Source: Burkholderiaceae bacterium (lineage in GTDB: Bacteria; Pseudomonadota; Gammaproteobacteria; Burkholderiales; Burkholderiaceae_E). From it: a DNA stretch of 18,885 nucleotides. Under the pieces are notes generated by a model. That model made no database searches. It was not told the origin of the DNA and saw only the letters and a program-made list of their open reading frames with translations. Below are positions 18,038 to 18,885 of the stretch, piece by piece; positions within the stretch are counted from its first letter, which is position 1, and each line of letters opens with the position of its first letter. The stretch spans positions 1 through 18,885 of the forward strand of contig JADJVQ010000082.1 of NCBI GenBank assembly GCA_016710525.1, in the 5' to 3' direction. Made by a program: the position numbers and the translations under genes.

Positions 18038-18066
18038 CCGGGTTCCGGATACCCGGGCGCATTTTT
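18038..18066 (+). terminator. possible rho-independent terminator after the protease
   Basis: CCGGGT and ACCCGG pair around a seven-base loop and are followed, after GCGCA, by five T. The stem is short and the T-run slightly displaced, so it is only a candidate. It lies about 75 bp behind the protease stop, in the 167-bp gap before the SDR gene. Confidence 0.45.
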
Positions 18067-18118
18067 CGGCCACCCGGTGGGCAATGGCATCCTGAGGTTT
18101 TCGATGGTCGTTTCCGAC

Positions 18119-18123
18119 GGAGG
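18119..18123 (+). promoter_or_regulatory. ribosome binding site of the SDR gene
   Basis: GGAGG six bases before the ATG at 18130; fixes the start of the SDR gene. Confidence 0.75.
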
Positions 18124-18129
18124 CAATTC

Positions 18130-18885
18130 ATGAGTGTTCAGATCTCGCTGGCGGGCCGCGTGGCGCTCGTGACCGGGGCCAGCCGCGGCATCGGCCGAGC
18201 CATCGCGCTGCAGCTGGCCCAGGCGGGCGCCGACGTGGCCGTCAACTATCGGCGCGACGAGGCAGCGGCCCGCGAGACGGTGGCGGCCGTCGAGGCGCTG
18301 GGCCGGCGCGCGCGGGCCTACCCCGCGGCGGTCGATCACCGCGACGATGCGCAGCAGCTGGCGCAAGCCGTGCTGCGCGACTTCGGCGCGGTGCACATCC
18401 TGGTCAACAACGCGGGCATCAGCAGCCGCGGGCAGAAGGTGGCCGATACCGATCCGGGCGAGCCCGAGCGGGTGATGGCCGTTCATGTGATGGGCCCCTT
18501 TCACCTGGCCCAGTTCCTGCTGCCGCAGATGCGCAAGCTCGGGCGGGGTGACATCGTGATGGTGTCCAGCGTGGCGACCCGCAAGTTCTCGGCGGGGGGC
18601 GCGCCCTATTCGATGGCCAAGGCGGCGATGGAGGCGCTGGCGCTGACCCTGGCCAAGGAAGAGCGCAGCAACGGCATCCGCACCCACATCGTCAGCCCGA
18701 CGCTCACCGACACCGAAATGGGCCGCCGGCTGGCCAAGGCCCGCGGCAGTGCCGACATCCGCACGCTCGATGCCAGTTCGCCGTTCGGTCGCGTGAGCCG
18801 CCCCGAGGATGTCGCGGCGGTCGTCGCCTTCCTGGTATCGGACTTCAACGCCTATGTGAACGGGCAGAACATCGCGGTCGACGGC
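18130..18885 (+). CDS. SDR-family NAD(P)-dependent oxidoreductase (3-oxoacyl-ACP reductase-like), truncated by right edge
   Basis: The first 252 residues of a classical short-chain dehydrogenase/reductase. The cofactor motif VTGASRGIGRAIA lies near residues 14-26, the NNAG motif in ILVNNAGIS, the catalytic Ser in VMVSSVATRKFS, and YSMAK supplies Tyr and Lys. The C-terminal VNGQNIAVDG shows that only a few residues are missing beyond the window. NYRR after the second beta strand suggests NADPH preference (inference). FabG-like SDRs reduce or oxidise many keto/hydroxy substrates, so the substrate cannot be told. It starts after the candidate terminator of the protease gene with its own good ribosome binding site, so it is probably the first gene of a new unit. 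Confidence 0.92.
   Translation, partial: MSVQISLAGRVALVTGASRGIGRAIALQLAQAGADVAVNYRRDEAAARETVAAVEALGRRARAYPAAVDHRDDAQQLAQAVLRDFGAVHILVNNAGISSRGQKVADTDPGEPERVMAVHVMGPFHLAQFLLPQMRKLGRGDIVMVSSVATRKFSAGGAPYSMAKAAMEALALTLAKEERSNGIRTHIVSPTLTDTEMGRRLAKARGSADIRTLDASSPFGRVSRPEDVAAVVAFLVSDFNAYVNGQNIAVDG

Overview
The window is GC-rich throughout and densely coded, with genes on both strands. It looks like a chromosomal segment of a Gram-negative proteobacterium, most likely a betaproteobacterium (Burkholderiales-like). Reasons: a lipoprotein-type Cu,Zn superoxide dismutase, a small secreted protein of a style common in that group, a hybrid sensor kinase, an RTX protein of the type I secretion style, and a CoA-ligase/acyl-CoA dehydrogenase catabolic cluster. 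The taxonomic call is inference. I saw no tRNA, rRNA, CRISPR array, insertion sequence or integrase.

Left part (1-4421): a minus-strand operon reads AMP-dependent acyl-CoA ligase, then a 4-hydroxyphenylacetate-3-hydroxylase (HpaB)-family flavoprotein, then an acyl-CoA dehydrogenase that runs off the left edge. A TetR-type regulator diverges from it. The intergenic region holds a good minus-strand promoter whose -10 and spacer coincide with a 23-bp inverted repeat, a convincing candidate TetR operator. The logic is an inducible pathway that activates an acid to its CoA thioester and oxidises it. The HpaB-family enzyme resembles 4-hydroxybutyryl-CoA dehydratase but lacks that enzyme's iron-sulfur ligands.

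Middle (4422-9317): a small secreted Ala/Ser-rich protein (minus) ends in a strong hairpin. Divergent from it is a zinc-less MDR oxidoreductase. A hairpin separates that from a convergent two-gene unit: a type-2 thymidine/AMP phosphorylase followed, with a 4-base overlap and a TTG start, by a class III-like ribose-phosphate pyrophosphokinase. This pair suggests nucleotide-ribose salvage through phosphorylated ribose intermediates. Divergent from it is a lipoprotein Cu,Zn superoxide dismutase (sodC).

Right part (9298-18885): sodC overlaps tail-to-tail by 20 bp with a very large membrane hybrid histidine kinase (about four membrane helices, five PAS domains, HisKA, HATPase, receiver, Hpt). In this sequence the kinase is interrupted by an apparent one-base deletion at about 12525. 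Divergent from it is a 1475-residue serralysin-like RTX metalloprotease with a mosaic of Ig-like (Big_5-type) and PPC-type modules and an unusual C-terminal repeat. After a possible terminator, an SDR-family oxidoreductase starts and is cut only a few residues short by the right edge.

The points most worth follow-up are the HpaB/AbfD-like enzyme without cluster ligands, the phosphorylase/PRPP-synthetase pair, the mosaic protease with its C-terminal repeats, and two places where a single missing base would repair a gene.
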